Shown: one piece after another, positions 40,130 through 52,659 of the stretch
Layout: the number at the start of each line of letters is the position of its first letter
How positions within the stretch are numbered: the first letter of the stretch is position 1
DNA from: Rostratula benghalensis
Lineage: Eukaryota > Chordata > Aves > Charadriiformes > Rostratulidae
Length of the DNA stretch: 64,000 nt
Direction of reading: 5' to 3'
Assembly (NCBI GenBank): GCA_013399305.1
Contig: VXAI01000632.1
Span: forward strand, 6,226 to 70,225
The notes under the pieces: model-generated
The model's input: the letters and a program-made list of their open reading frames with translations, nothing else
Told to the model about the DNA's origin: nothing
The model's database searches: none
Made by a program: the position numbers and the translations under genes

Positions 40130-43100
40130 AGATAGAATCCACATATTTTATTGAAATACAAGGCTAATTTTCATAAGTCTCATCTTCTCATTAATTATCT
40201 CTGAAATTGTACAGCTCGCTGTGATGACTGGGGAACATCTATGTATAAATGGTTGGTCTTTACCAATACAGAGACTTTTTCCTGGCACCCCACAGCCGGT
40301 AACCCCAGTCTTTAAGCTCATTCCTGAACAGCAGGAGACACATTCCATCGTAAGGTTCACCTTGAATGGCAGGCACACATCAAGAGGTTTCCTGCATTTT
40401 CTGCTCTAAATGGATCTTTATTCCTCTGGAGCAATAACCTGGTTTGTGTTCACCAGCTGAATTCACTCGACATCAGGCAGATTAAAGGTGAAAGCATATA
40501 ATTTAATTCCAGCACAGAAAAAGGTCAGCCTCTTAATTATTAAGTGAGAAAGAAGATTACAGAAAGAGGAAAATAACTCAAAATGTAATTTTAGCCTCGG
40601 GTTTCTTTCCCAGCTGTCACCTCCAATCCCTGAGGTACGCGTTAGCCACACCGACGCGAGGCACGACTTGCAAACTGAAAATACACCTTAAGGACTATCT
40701 CTGAGAGTCAGACCTTGAAGGTGGTGCAGCTGGATGCTTCCCTCCGCACAGAGAGGGACCTGCTCCCTTTTCTTCTCTCTCCTTTTGCTCAAAATGGCAT
40801 TACCACCCACTTTTACTCTTAATCTTGCTTAATCTTTCCACCTGCTGGGGCAGAATGGCCCTTCCTGTTCAGGGCAGCTGGGGTGAAACTTCTCCAAGTC
40901 TAGAATTCAGTGTATTCTCTTCCCATCAGTGGATTTCTCCTGGCTGAAATGGCCTCTTGGCAGACCCTATTTTGACAGACCCCAACATTTTGAGGGCTGT
41001 CATGAGACAAATCATGAAAAGCACAACTCTGATCCCGTTAGTCAACAATTCCACCCATCTCATGTGACAACTGTGATAACATTGGAGACCAGCAGGACCC
41101 TAGTTTTTCAGGAAGACTGGAGGTTAGAAGACTATTAAGGCAGATGACAAAGCAGGCTTTTTTAGATGCTTTGTCCAAGTCTTTTCTCCCTCCTTTGGTC
41201 ACTTTTATAAGCTCATGCCATCACATTGATCCTTCATAGACTTGGATCCCATGGGTCAAAACCCTTTACTTATGAAAAGGCCTCTACTTGGAAAACATCA
41301 TCTTCCTCCTAGGGAAAGCAAGTGTCTAACAGAAGAAAGAGTTCTAGGGAACTACTCACTGGAGGAACTTGCAGATCATCTCCAGCCTCTTCTCCAGATG
41401 CTGCCTCAAGCATCCCATCTCCAACAACAGAGCAGCCACAAATGCCTCAGAAGTAAAAAAAAATAAAAAAAAAAATTAATAATCTGCTTATTAAGAGAAA
41501 TAACACCTAAACCCTATTCAGCAATAATCAGCATGTGTTACCCTCCGGAGGAGGACGTTCTGCTGTGGTGATGGATGCCTCCTTCTGCGATCGTCATCGT
41601 TCTTCACCACATCTTTTGATTTTGCTGCCTGGTTTAACAGTTACCTCTGTACCTCTCCAAGGAATAATGCTCAAGGCATTGAATTTTTTTTTTTTTACTT
41701 ATGGATTCTGGATATGACAGAGAGGAGCGGAATGATCACTACACGTCCCTGAATTCAGACCAACCTCTTTGGATGCTGAGTTATCCCATGACTGCAGAAA
41801 TGGTTAATGGGCTGGATTTACAGGCTCTTAAGAGCTATGGAACCTAACAGCAAGAGAGGCAAGGACTCATTGGCAAGAGAACATGCAACTAATAAATTAT
41901 TCTTATAAAGGCAAGCAATAGAATTGATTTCCATACAGAATTTTTTCATCCTTTGATATTCTTAATATCCCTATCCTAAAGCACTCTGAGCTGGAGAGTG
42001 AAATTTTACAGGTTTGGAAATACTCACACTGGTGATGACACGAAGGGAATTGCTATCTGTTTAAAGTTCCTTCAGCATGTTTGGGTATCATTTAGTTTGT
42101 AGCACAGTGATATTAATACAAAGTTATTGAATCCCTAAGGATCATAAAGAAAAGCTACTTATCCCCAAATCCTTACTGTGGAGAGAGGAATAAAGCGTCT
42201 CATTTCCAGAAAGTCTCCTGACAGATGAAAGAAGGCAGATTCATGCAAAGCAGACTTCAGAAAATAACTGAAGAAGTCAATAATGCTTCTTCCCTTTTGA
42301 TGAAGAAAATTCGGAGCAACCATATTTAGGTTTGTAACCAGAAAACAGCATTCTGTTTTCTGAAAAAGCACTGTGTCCATGAAGACTCACCTTAGGTCTA
42401 AAGGAACACAGGGTCAATGGTGTTACTGTTCTCTCTGATCTCTACCTCCCCAAACACATTTTTTCTGACCAAGAATTCTATTAAAAGATCAGTCGAATGC
42501 TGCTTTTAGCCTGAAATCATTATCTCGTTACAAAGACCTCAAAATTGAAGATTCTTTCTTTCTTCTCCTCCCACATGCACACACACATACATGTAAGTTC
42601 TGGGGCCGTAGAAAGCTTTTATCACTGGTGGGCTTCTTGCTCCATCCAAGATCCTTCAGTCCTTCCTTCTGGTTGTTTCCCTAAGGATTGCCCTCTCATG
42701 GGGGACAATGTGTGCCAGCTTTGTGAAGGAAAGCCTTGGGAGGTGGGAGATGGAAGTGTAGGGGGGGAGCAGGGAAGAAGGTTCATGCTCACCATTGCTC
42801 ATGGTGGCAAATCTGCATTTAAGATTTAAGATTACATAAAGCAATTGAAATCCCAACTCTTGAGCCTGCAGAACACATATTTAGCAGCACAAAAGGCACA
42901 GAGCACCCTGGAGGATGATGCAAACATCCAGAACCATTCCTCCAGGCACTTTGGTGGCCAGAATAAATGCAGCCCCAGCAACTGGGAAAGTAGCAGCGGG
43001 GAAAAGCGCCAGGGACCTTAGCAAACACACACTGTGATTTCCCACAGATGCTGAAGAAAGGCTTTGTCAAGCTCCCTCAGAGCCTGGAGCTTGGCTTTGT

Positions 43101-43380
43101 CTCCTTTGCTTCTGTGTTAAGGCATCAAGAACTGGTTGTCCATCCCCCACTGTAAAGCCAGTGAATGACTTCAGGGGTTTTATCCAGCAGTCCTCGTGGT
43201 GTGGTCCCACAGCCAAGGAGGGCTCACTGCTCCCGGCCACCAGCCCCAGAGGGAGCCCCACAAGCACCTTTATAATCACATGGCTGGTAACCAGGAGCCC
43301 CGGGCCTCCTGAGTGCCACGTGCCTGTTTGGCTTTAACGATGGATAATTTGTTCAGGGAAGAAACCAGTACCGAAGGGGG
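40130..43380. other. Gene-poor stretch, nothing assigned
   Basis: AT-rich with a conserved-looking block (40.13-40.65 kb). Short frames only, with no domain or splice support. Confidence 0.45.
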
Positions 43381-43389
43381 CCTACAGAA

Positions 43390-43685
43390 GAGATGGGGAG
43401 GGACTCATTTATCAGGCAATGGAGCAACTGGACAAGAGGGAACAGTTTTAAAATGAAAGAGGGGAGATGGAGCTGAGATGTGGGGAAGAACTTCCTTGGT
43501 GTGAGGCTGGTGAGAGCCTGGCCCAGGTTGCCCAGAGAAGGGGTGACTACCCCATCCCTGGAAGGATTCAAGGCCAGGTTGGAGGGGGCTTGGAGCAACC
43601 TGGTCTGGTGGGAGGTGTCCCTGCCCAGAGTAGGGGGTTGGAACTCCATGGTCCCTTCCAACCCAAACCATTCTATGATTCTATG
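43390..43685 (+). mobile_element. CR1 LINE 3' fragment, sense
   Basis: Sense copy ending in the typical octamer tail (CCATTCTATGATTCTATGAA). Contains GAGATGTGGGGAAGAACTTC and TGGAGCAACCTGGTCTGGTG. Related to the antisense copy at 38.3 kb. Confidence 0.96.
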
Positions 43686-43689
43686 AAAG

Positions 43690-46600
43690 TTGAGACGCCT
43701 GGTTTCATAGGAGCTCCCTGCAGTGCTCAGTGACCTGTGAAACACCTCAGGTTTGGGAAGCAGGCTCCTTCATGCACAGAAGATGTGTCAGACACACTTA
43801 TCCCTTTGCAAGACACTGGGGCATGCTCCACTCCTGGGGAGTTCCAGGGAAGACAGGGAGAATTACACAGCCTTTAACATGGTGCCTCTGAACTCTAGGG
43901 ATTTCATGTTATTTTAAGTATAAAGAGTTAAAGTTCAGTAAAACAAAGCCTGTGTGGGCAGCTAAGAAGATTTGGGATGATTATCACACCTGAAATACTC
44001 AAATAATTTTGCCGGGACTGGGGTTGGAACCGAAGCCGATAAGAGATTGAAACACAATTCTTAAAGATAGGCCAAAGAGGGGACAGAAGGGGCCTTGTCT
44101 CTCGGTTGCAATCAGCAAGAATGAGAGAGGAAAAAGATGTTAAATTTAGCAGGGTCCTGAAGGAAAGATAGCACAATGAAATTTAATTGTGCCCAATATG
44201 GCAGGAGAAGCTTACACATTTCACAAAATACACATTTTCTCTGATTATTTGCAAAGCATCATAGATGTGCTTGGCACTTTACCGATGGAAACATTGGCAG
44301 GTCTCTGCCTCAAGGAATCTATAATTAGGGTATAGCAAGGGAAGATGATGGATAAGAGTGTATGGGAGGACAGCAATGCAACAGCAAAAGATCATGAAGA
44401 GCTTTAGATATTCTTTTCTAGATTTCTTTTCGTTTTTGTTCTTTTCATTTCAATGTGATATATTTTAAATCTAGGACTAAGAACTGATTGAACTTCAGGG
44501 GTTTTTTTTTACCCCACAAACCTTCTTCTGTCCCAAACTGGAAGAGAAAACAGAAGTTTTGGAATTCCTCATGAAATAAATGCATGCAAGAAAGGTGATC
44601 TGGGAACAGTCTCATCGAACAGCCTTGCTTTCCTGTGTGGGAGCATCTCTTTCCAGCTTAATTGTTCGGAAAAAAAAAAAAAAAAAAGAAGTTTAACTGA
44701 CACAAAGAAGTGAAAAAAGAGTCTAACACTGCCAGTGGGAAACTCACCCACAGCACAAGGAGATCTTGGACTTCTGGATCTTTGTTTGTTGAAAGTTTTG
44801 TATAAGTAGATGCTCCTGTGAAGTGGCTTGGAGTGGCAAAATAAACAGTTTCTAATAGAAAACATCTTCAGCAGGAATCTTTCAACCAAATCCAATGTTA
44901 AGACCATGGAAGAATAAGGGGGTAGAATCAAAGAGAAAATACTGGACATTGGAAAGTGGTTTTCATTACAGTAAAAAATGAAAGAAAAAAGATTACTCCA
45001 GAGCAAGAACCCCTTGAGAGAGGCCAAGGGAACCAGGAGAGCTCTGCTTTTCTCCAGTATTTGTAGGAAAGTCATAACCAAAGCAAGTCCCTTGGCAGAT
45101 GAGAGAGGAAGGGCACAGTGTGTGGGATATGAGACTGCAAAGGCAGTTCTGTAAGAGCCTTACAGTGGTGCTAAGCCCCTCAAAAGCCCTGTGTGCAAGA
45201 GCTGAGAGGGGTGGCCACTTTGTCCAGGGCACTGCTGTGGCACCAAAGGGTGGGCAGATGCGAAGCAAGGGGGTTGGCATTTCACCAGCCACTTTAAAGC
45301 ATCAGGAAATTCACTGGTTCTGCCATCAGAGAAGGGCCCAATGAGAAATGCCAAACAGATGCCACAGTGCAGTGCTGCGTTTGGGGATGAGAGGGCCCAT
45401 CAGCTCAGCCCCTGCTGAGAAAAATCTGCTCCAAAATTCAGGGAGTCACAGAATGACTGATTAAATACCCTGGGAGCCAAACAGAGACCGGTGACTGGGC
45501 TTCCTCGAGGATACCACTGGCTTGGAGACATGAACAACTCCTGATTCCCACCAGCATGAGGGAAAACTGAGCAGTCAACAAATTCCCAGCTCATTTCAAG
45601 TCTATTAATCCAGTTCTGAAGCACCCAGCTTTCCCTCAAACCCCTAATTGGGATTTGGGAGATTTCTTCTGCCTAAGAAACAACCTGACTATGCAGGATC
45701 AAGAAAGGCAAAGCAACGTCTGATCTTGCACCTTGATGCTCAGTAGGACATAACCTGGGCTAAGCACTGATTTGATTTGCAGTCTCAGGAATAAGCCCAG
45801 TGTCACTGCTGGGGAAGGTGCCTGGCTCCAGGCAGCGAAGACAAATGCAGTCACACAAACACACAGGGTAGATCAGTAAACGTACCCTGCTACAGAGAAA
45901 TTAAATCCTCCCTAAATGAGAAGAAAAGATCCACCCCACGGAGAATAAATACAGAATGGCTGCAAGGGACTAACGGGTGAGAACTGCAGACGTACAGCAA
46001 ATTCACAAAACCATTTGAGAAAATATAGGGAGAAAGTGGGAGCAATGGGTGTGGAGAAAGGGACAGGGTGTTTGGGCAAACACATTGAGTCCAGGCTTTT
46101 TAGAGAACTGAGCTCATCCCCTTTGCTCCACTGCTAAACCTCCTAAACCTCCACACTTGCCCTCCCAACCCCCTGCCCTGTGGCTATCACTGTGGAAGAT
46201 ATGGCTGCAAGGGGGAGGGACTGTCGCCAGGAGGACAGAAGGAAGAACTGGTGGGTAAAGCTAATGAAGACCTTCTAAAGCCCAGGAGAAAAAAACCAGC
46301 TCTGAATAAAGTATATGTTTTGCTCCCTTTCATCCAGTGATCTCACACCACTTTTTAAACACACATCACTACATCCAATCTCATGACACCTCTCTAAAGG
46401 CAGGGAAGTCGGGCTGGGAACAAAGCAGCACCCGGTGGTCACAAGCCCTGACATTGGCCCTGGGCTGTAATCAGCCAAAGTGCCCCTTTCCCAGCCCTGG
46501 GAACACTAATGGAGCACCCAGAAACCCAGAAAGCAGCAGTGAATTACTCTTAGCAGGGAAAACGGCCTGTCTGCAGAGAAAGAACCGTGTTCTGTGCCAC

Positions 46601-49600
46601 TGAAGGCAAACAGCATCAAGCCAAAGGCTGGCAGGCGGCTGTTTCCCTTGGGGCTGTCCTTAATAATCTGAGCAATGCAAAGAGAGCTGGAGAGGGCCAG
46701 GTGTCTCCTCTCAGCAGCCATCTGTGAGCACACAGGATGGTGGTGCTGACGTGAGGAGCCTTTCCCACAGAGCAGGAAAGAGCAAAGCTAAGAGGAAAAG
46801 GAAGTAAGGTCGTCTGGAGGAGCGTTAGTTAATAGTCTGATCCCTTCATATGTCTCTTAAGTGCGGAAGGTGACAGTGCCAGTGGCCAACAATCCAATCT
46901 GACCTTTCAGTGTCTGCTACCATTTAATGTTCTTTCCAGAGAGGGCAGAGAGCTGCTCTTGATGAGGACGTGGTGAATGGTCCTCCTGCCACCAAGGAAA
47001 CATAATCAGTAGAAGACGTCCCACTGGGAGATTGGGGAGAACCACCACTGGCAACATTTCCAGCAGGATTTCTCATCAGGTCAAGGGCTCTTCCTCTGCT
47101 GTTCTTACAGCTGCAAAAGAAGCCACCAGTTGGCTTGGACTCTTCCATTCATTTCCCTCTTTTCTGCCCTAAACACACCAAGAGCATCCTTTCAGAGCTG
47201 GTCTACTGAAGATCACACCTCCTGGAAACGGCCCAACCTCTGGTTAAGTGTTTTACTGCCATCAAGCTGACTCCAAACCATGTCTCTGCAGAGTTCAGTG
47301 GCACCTACGTTAATGAGAACTAATGTGCTTCAGAGTGTGTACCGCAGGAGAGAGGGAGGAAGGAGACCCCTTCAGATTGCTCATCATCCCCACTGCTTCG
47401 GGAATGCTCTCTGCCTTCCTCTGTTGGTTGTAAGGAGACAAGATCTGGTCTGATACTGCAGGACAACTAGAGATCTGCACCCACAGGAGCTGCTTCTTTT
47501 GCTTATATGCTGGGGTGGTATCTGATGTTCTTTTCCCTTCATTGAGAACTGCGGTGCTCTAGTGAACATTTTTGCCAGAAAGCACACCAGGAATAACCCC
47601 TCCTCGGCACTCACTGAGTTATAAATAAGCAGTTAGCACGTAATGATAAAAGCAAAAGTACCTGACCTTTTCCAGATGGATACTAATATTTATTCGGGAT
47701 GGTTTCCTTGCCAAGACCTCCCTACCCAGTGAGTTGGGTTAACAAATTAGCACCTTACCAGTCAATTAGCAATTTCAGATCACTGGTAAGAAGTCAATTA
47801 GTGATGTGCTGCTTCTGTTCTACAGCAGGTCAAACCAATTTGTAATTATCACTCCTCTTTTTCCATTTACAGGTATGACTATCTAGAACAATTCTGTACT
47901 GGTTTATCAAATAGATACCACTAAAAACAAGTGCACCGGGGGTGCCGCAGCAGGACCAGGTCGAGAGCGAGAGCAGAAAGGGCTCTGTAAGGCAGCGACT
48001 GCAAAACTGCTTTGCAGAGATGGGAAGAACCAGAGAAAGCTCTGTTACTGTCACAGATAAAAGCCAACAGATCCAAAAATGACAACATTCTACCAAGCTG
48101 GGCTCCTGCTTTGTGCCGCTCGAGTAAACAAGCTGTGTGTAAAAGGCCCGCTTTGACACCAGGCTGGTTCCCCCTACAACAAAGCGTTTGAAGAGGAACC
48201 AGAAGGCTTTTAATTTCCCTCTCCGTGTGTCCATGCGGTCTGTGTCTTGCTGTTGCAAATGTCTAAAGCAGTTCAGGGAACGATTCTCCTTCCTCTGGAA
48301 CAACTGTTGCTTTTGCTTCCCCTGACCTGCTCTGTGGCTACACAGATGCAACCCTGCTAATGACCAGTTTGCAGTGACATTCATTGGAATTATTTACTTC
48401 CCTTAGGACCTTTGGATTGCCTTTCACAGGCTTAAACTTCTACTTTCTCTTCCCTCTGAGCAGAAACTTGTTAATGTGTGACTAAAGAAAACGCTTTTTG
48501 TGGGGGATCAGAGTTAAAAGGCCCTGGGGAGCAAAAGCACTGCCCCTGTGACCCATCAGCATTCAGAATCCCGGCCTGCTGCAGCAAGATCAGCAACTCC
48601 AGAGACCAGATCCCAGGATTAATCACCAAACTCTTTTACAAAAATGAGAATACTGTGCTCAGGTATCTTGAGGGGTGGATAAACGTAAGTTCTGCAAATT
48701 CCATGCCTGGACCTTGAATGTACATAAGCTCTTCTCCATTCACTGGTTCTTCCCCTTCCCTCAGGTCTTCTGAGTCACGACTCATTGAGCTTTGGCCTAA
48801 CCTCTGAATCAATAAAGCTGCTTCTGCTGTTTCTCTGTGATCTACTAAAGTCTAGATACAGCAAAATAAAGTAAAATTCCTAGGACTGTTCTTTTCCTCT
48901 GTTTGAAGAAGAAAAAAAGCCCTATTTTATTCATGTCTGGTTTCCCTTTTCTGCACAGAGCAGGTATTTGGTAGCACCTATGATACGAGGAAGCACCATG
49001 TAGTTTTCTATCCTCTTTTCTTCTGTGTTACTTCCATTAATCAGAAGCGAGTGGAAAACATAAATATTGATTTAGCTACTGCTTCTACGCTTTCCTCTGA
49101 CCTCCAGCAGGTTTTCCAGAATCCAAGTTGTGCATCAGGAGAGCTGAGCTGCTTAATCTGGACATGATCCTAGACTTCCCCGCAGCTCTAGAACATTCTT
49201 CTGTGAGCAAGGAAAATATTTTTCAAGGAATCGGTCAATAAAGGGACACAGTAAGTGTTCTCTTCTCTGGAGGGGACTGAGAACATGGACACCATCACAC
49301 TGATTCACTCACAGCTTAAGAGTTCCAGTTACACTGGTTCAGGCTGATTCTCTCCACGTGTTCCTACCATCCTTTTGATGCAGTAAGTGGAGCCACTGAT
49401 GCTCCCCTGTACATGGGCTACAGCAGATGGCTCCTATTAGAGAGCCAGAAGCTCTGGAGCACACATTCCTAATATCCCTGCCTTCATTCTTGTTAAAACC
49501 ATTAATTCTAACTTCATGCAACAACAAATTATTCAGGACAGCTGTGCTGGCAGCACAGTAATTTGCGTCAGCCCCCTGTGGTCGCACTGGAAGAAGTGAT

Positions 49601-50020
49601 CAAGGAGCACTTGTGCCAAAAGAGAAGCCAGGGATTTTCGACCGGCACGTTTTAACGAAGGTATCATTAACCTGGCCAGTGACTGGTACCGTTTGGGTGG
49701 AACAAAAGGAACGACTCTTCTGCTGCCTTTCACTCCTGCTGTCAGGATTCTGCCATCAGATCTCAATGCTGTCAATTTGCTGGCAGTTGCTGCTGTTGAA
49801 AACAGGCCCCCTCACCTCCCCAAACTCTACAAGTGCTTTGTATTGAGCCGTGTTCTTCCAGGGTGTGGCAATGAGGGGAACACACATATTACTGCTGATC
49901 AGATAATGTGACATCCCTGGATTACAACTGTCATTCCACACTTCAGGCTTCCACAGGTGCCATTTCACCGTGTGCCGCTTTCCGCGGGCCAGCTGCTCCG
50001 TAGCAGAGAGGTCACTGGTT
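43690..50020. other. Gene-poor stretch, nothing assigned
   Basis: No repeat of known type except an A18 run at 44670-44687. The longest frame (184 codons, minus, 47830-48384) and the others lack domain signatures. A frame at 49533-49775 reads basic and globular-like but has no support. Confidence 0.45.
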
Positions 50021-50021
50021 A

Positions 50022-50546
50022 TGATCTCCTCTACTCTGCCCTGGTGAGACCCCATCTGGAATACTGTGGCCAGTTCTGGGCCCCTCAGTTCCAGAGGGAC
50101 AAGGAACTGTTGGAGAGAGTCCAGTGTAGAGCCACAACGATGCTGAAGGGAGTGGAGCATCTCCCAGAGGAGGAAAGGCTGAGGGAGCTGGGGCTCTTTA
50201 GCCTGGAGGAGACTGAGGGGTGACCTCATGAATGTTTATAAATCTGGAAAGGGTGAGTGTCAGGAGGATGGAGCCAGGCTCTTCTCAGTGACAGCCTATG
50301 ATAGGACAAGGGGCAATGGGTACAAGTTGGAACATGAGAGGTTCCACTGAAATATGAGGGAAAAGTTTTTCACGGTGGGCTGGAATGGGCTGCCCAGAGA
50401 GGTGGTGGAATCTCCTTCTCTGGAGACGTTCAAAACCTGCCTGGATGCATTCCTGTGTGACCTGATCTGGATGTTCCTGCTCTGGCAGGGGGATTGGACT
50501 GGATGATCTTCCAAGGTCCCTTCCAATCCCTGATAGTCTGTGATTG
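50022..50546 (+). mobile_element. CR1 LINE 3' fragment, sense
   Basis: About 520 bases, the longest copy here. It has CCTGGTGAGACCCCATCTGG, GGAAAGGCTGAGGGAGCTGG, GACAAGGGGCAATGGGTACA and the tail CCTGATAGTCTGTGATTG. The internal frame comes from the CR1 ORF2 end and is not a gene. Confidence 0.96.
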
Positions 50547-52102
50547 GCAAAATGTGAGATGTTTTATTTCGAGCTCAAACCTACGCCAGCTGCACAGCCC
50601 GGCCTGTGGCAGACCCTGTCCTCGCTGCAATCCCGACCCTCTGCCTTTCCACAGACACCCAGAATATCACACATCTGCTCCACCAGTAAAAGACTCTCAT
50701 CCAAAAGGCAAATGGTGCCTTCAGCAGTGCCACGCAATTGGCATCACAGAATCTCAGTGCAGTTCAGGACCTCAAATACACCGGGTAAGTTCTGTAACTG
50801 CATAAATACTCAGGTAATCTCACGAAATAGATAGGAAACGCTTGGGTTTCCTGTCATTTGAGCTGTGTAAATTAGGAAGGACTTCATTGGATATGGTACC
50901 ATTGCAAAAACCTTGTGAGAGAATGAAGCCCTGGAATTTTTCTTCCCAGCTTTGCTGACGTCAAGAAAATTCAGAGCAGCTCATGCCCAGGGACATTCTC
51001 TCCTGAGCTCCCCAGGCCTGGCTGTAAGGAAGGGCCATGGGCTAGTGGTGGGGTTTTAGCATGGACGGGAGAAGGTCTGGGAGGAGACACCCCCAAAAGA
51101 CACACTTCTTTTGGGAGAAGACACCCTCAAAAACCAGGGTCACCAGAGTGGGGTGCATGATCTGACACAGGTAATTAGGAATCAAGTCTCCCCATGGATC
51201 CCCATACTCAATCCTCTTACAGGGGCCTCACGCAACGCAGTCTCTAAGGAGTTAATGGAGTATCCGCTCACTCTCTTCTTCACAGATGATGGGGCATAAA
51301 ACACTTCCCTTGCCCTGCAGCAAATCCATTTCTACACTAAAAATCCCAAAGCAACACCTTCAACACCCCAGAGAAAGACAGACATAAGCGGATGTTGCAA
51401 GTTTACTCCTATCTTGGGTGCCATATGCCATACGGGAATATTTTGGGTTTGTCAAAAAAGCGTTGGTTTTCTACTTTTTTTTTTTTTTTTTTCCCCAAAT
51501 GTGTGAGAGGAAGTGTCTACCACCAAGTAACGCTACTCCATTGAGCTAGAAGCAACAGGTCCAAGTATTCCCAGAGAATAAACAATTTGGTCCAGATGGG
51601 GAATCCTACCACTTGTTCTATTTCCCTGTGACGCGACAGGTCCCCACCGCCTACCTCTGCCACAAACCAGTACCACCACCTGAAAGAGGTGCTGGAGGAA
51701 ATCCGAGGAGTTAAATCCCACTAAAACCATGTCATTTTCCATTAGGCTGGGTTCAATTCCAGATCATGCATTCCCATGTGAGACAAAGTGAGGAGCCTAA
51801 TGCAGAGTGACAGAAACAGAGAGCTCCCCTGAACAGATTTCAGGCAGCGTCTGGTTGGAAGAGAGAGAGAGAGACTTTCCAGTCTCCTGGAGATAGATCC
51901 CTCCATGGGATGTGCAAACGGGTGTCTGTGAAGGAAACTCTTCTGCTTTGCTGCCCCTGCAAAGCAGAGGACTCCTCATCCCTGGCCAACCAACCAGGTC
52001 AATGGGGACGTTTCTCCTCATGGTTATAAATCTGAACCCAACCAAAGATCACACCAGATTGCCCCATCAGGGTACAGAGTTGTCCATGGGAAGTTAATAT
52101 CA

Positions 52103-52194
52103 GAGAATCATAGAATGGTTTGGGTTGGAAGGGACCCTAAAGATCACCTAGTTCCAACTCCCTTGCCCTGGGCCACACCTGCCACTAGAAGGTG
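52103..52194 (-). mobile_element. CR1 3' end, antisense (part of an inverted pair)
   Basis: GAGAATCATAGAATGGTTTG through GATCACCTAGTTCCAACTCC. It is followed within about ten bases by CR1 sequence in the opposite orientation. Confidence 0.93.
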
Positions 52195-52204
52195 TCCATG
52201 TCAT

Positions 52205-52656
52205 CCAAAGGCCAATGGCATCCTCCCGGGACATCATCCTCCCCCTCTGCTTTGTCCTGGGGAGAACCCATCTGGAGCACTGGGACCAGTTCTGGGCTCC
52301 CCAGTTCAGGAAGAACAGAGAACTGCTGGAGAAGGAACAGTAGAAGACCACAAAGATGATGAGGGGCCTGGAGCATCTGTCTGATGAGGAAAGGCTGAGG
52401 GACATGGGGCTGTTTAGTCTGGAGATGATCTGATCAATGCCTATAGATTCAGTGTCAGGAGGACAGGGCCAGTCTTTTTCCAGTGACAGGACAAGAGGAA
52501 ATGGGGAAATGGGCACAAACTGGCACATAAGAAGTTCCATCTAAATATGAGGAGGAACTTCTTCCCTTTGAGGGTGGCAGAGCCCTGGAAGAGGCTGCCC
52601 AGAGAGGTGGGGAAGTCTCTGTCTCTGGAGACATTCAAAGCCCTCCTGGACACCCT
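52205..52656 (+). mobile_element. CR1 internal segment, sense, lacking 3' tail
   Basis: Starts at AAGGCCAATGGCATCCTCCC and runs through TTTAGTCTGGAGATGATCTG to GCCCTCCTGGACACC, then stops before the 3' end. Together with 52103-52194 it gives one nearly complete 3' region with its 5' part inverted. Confidence 0.93.
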
Positions 52657-52659
52657 GTT

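Noticed and set aside
47830..48384. 184-codon open frame on the minus strand
   Set aside because: Mixed composition with no recognisable motif and no gene context; long frames by chance are expected in 64 kb.
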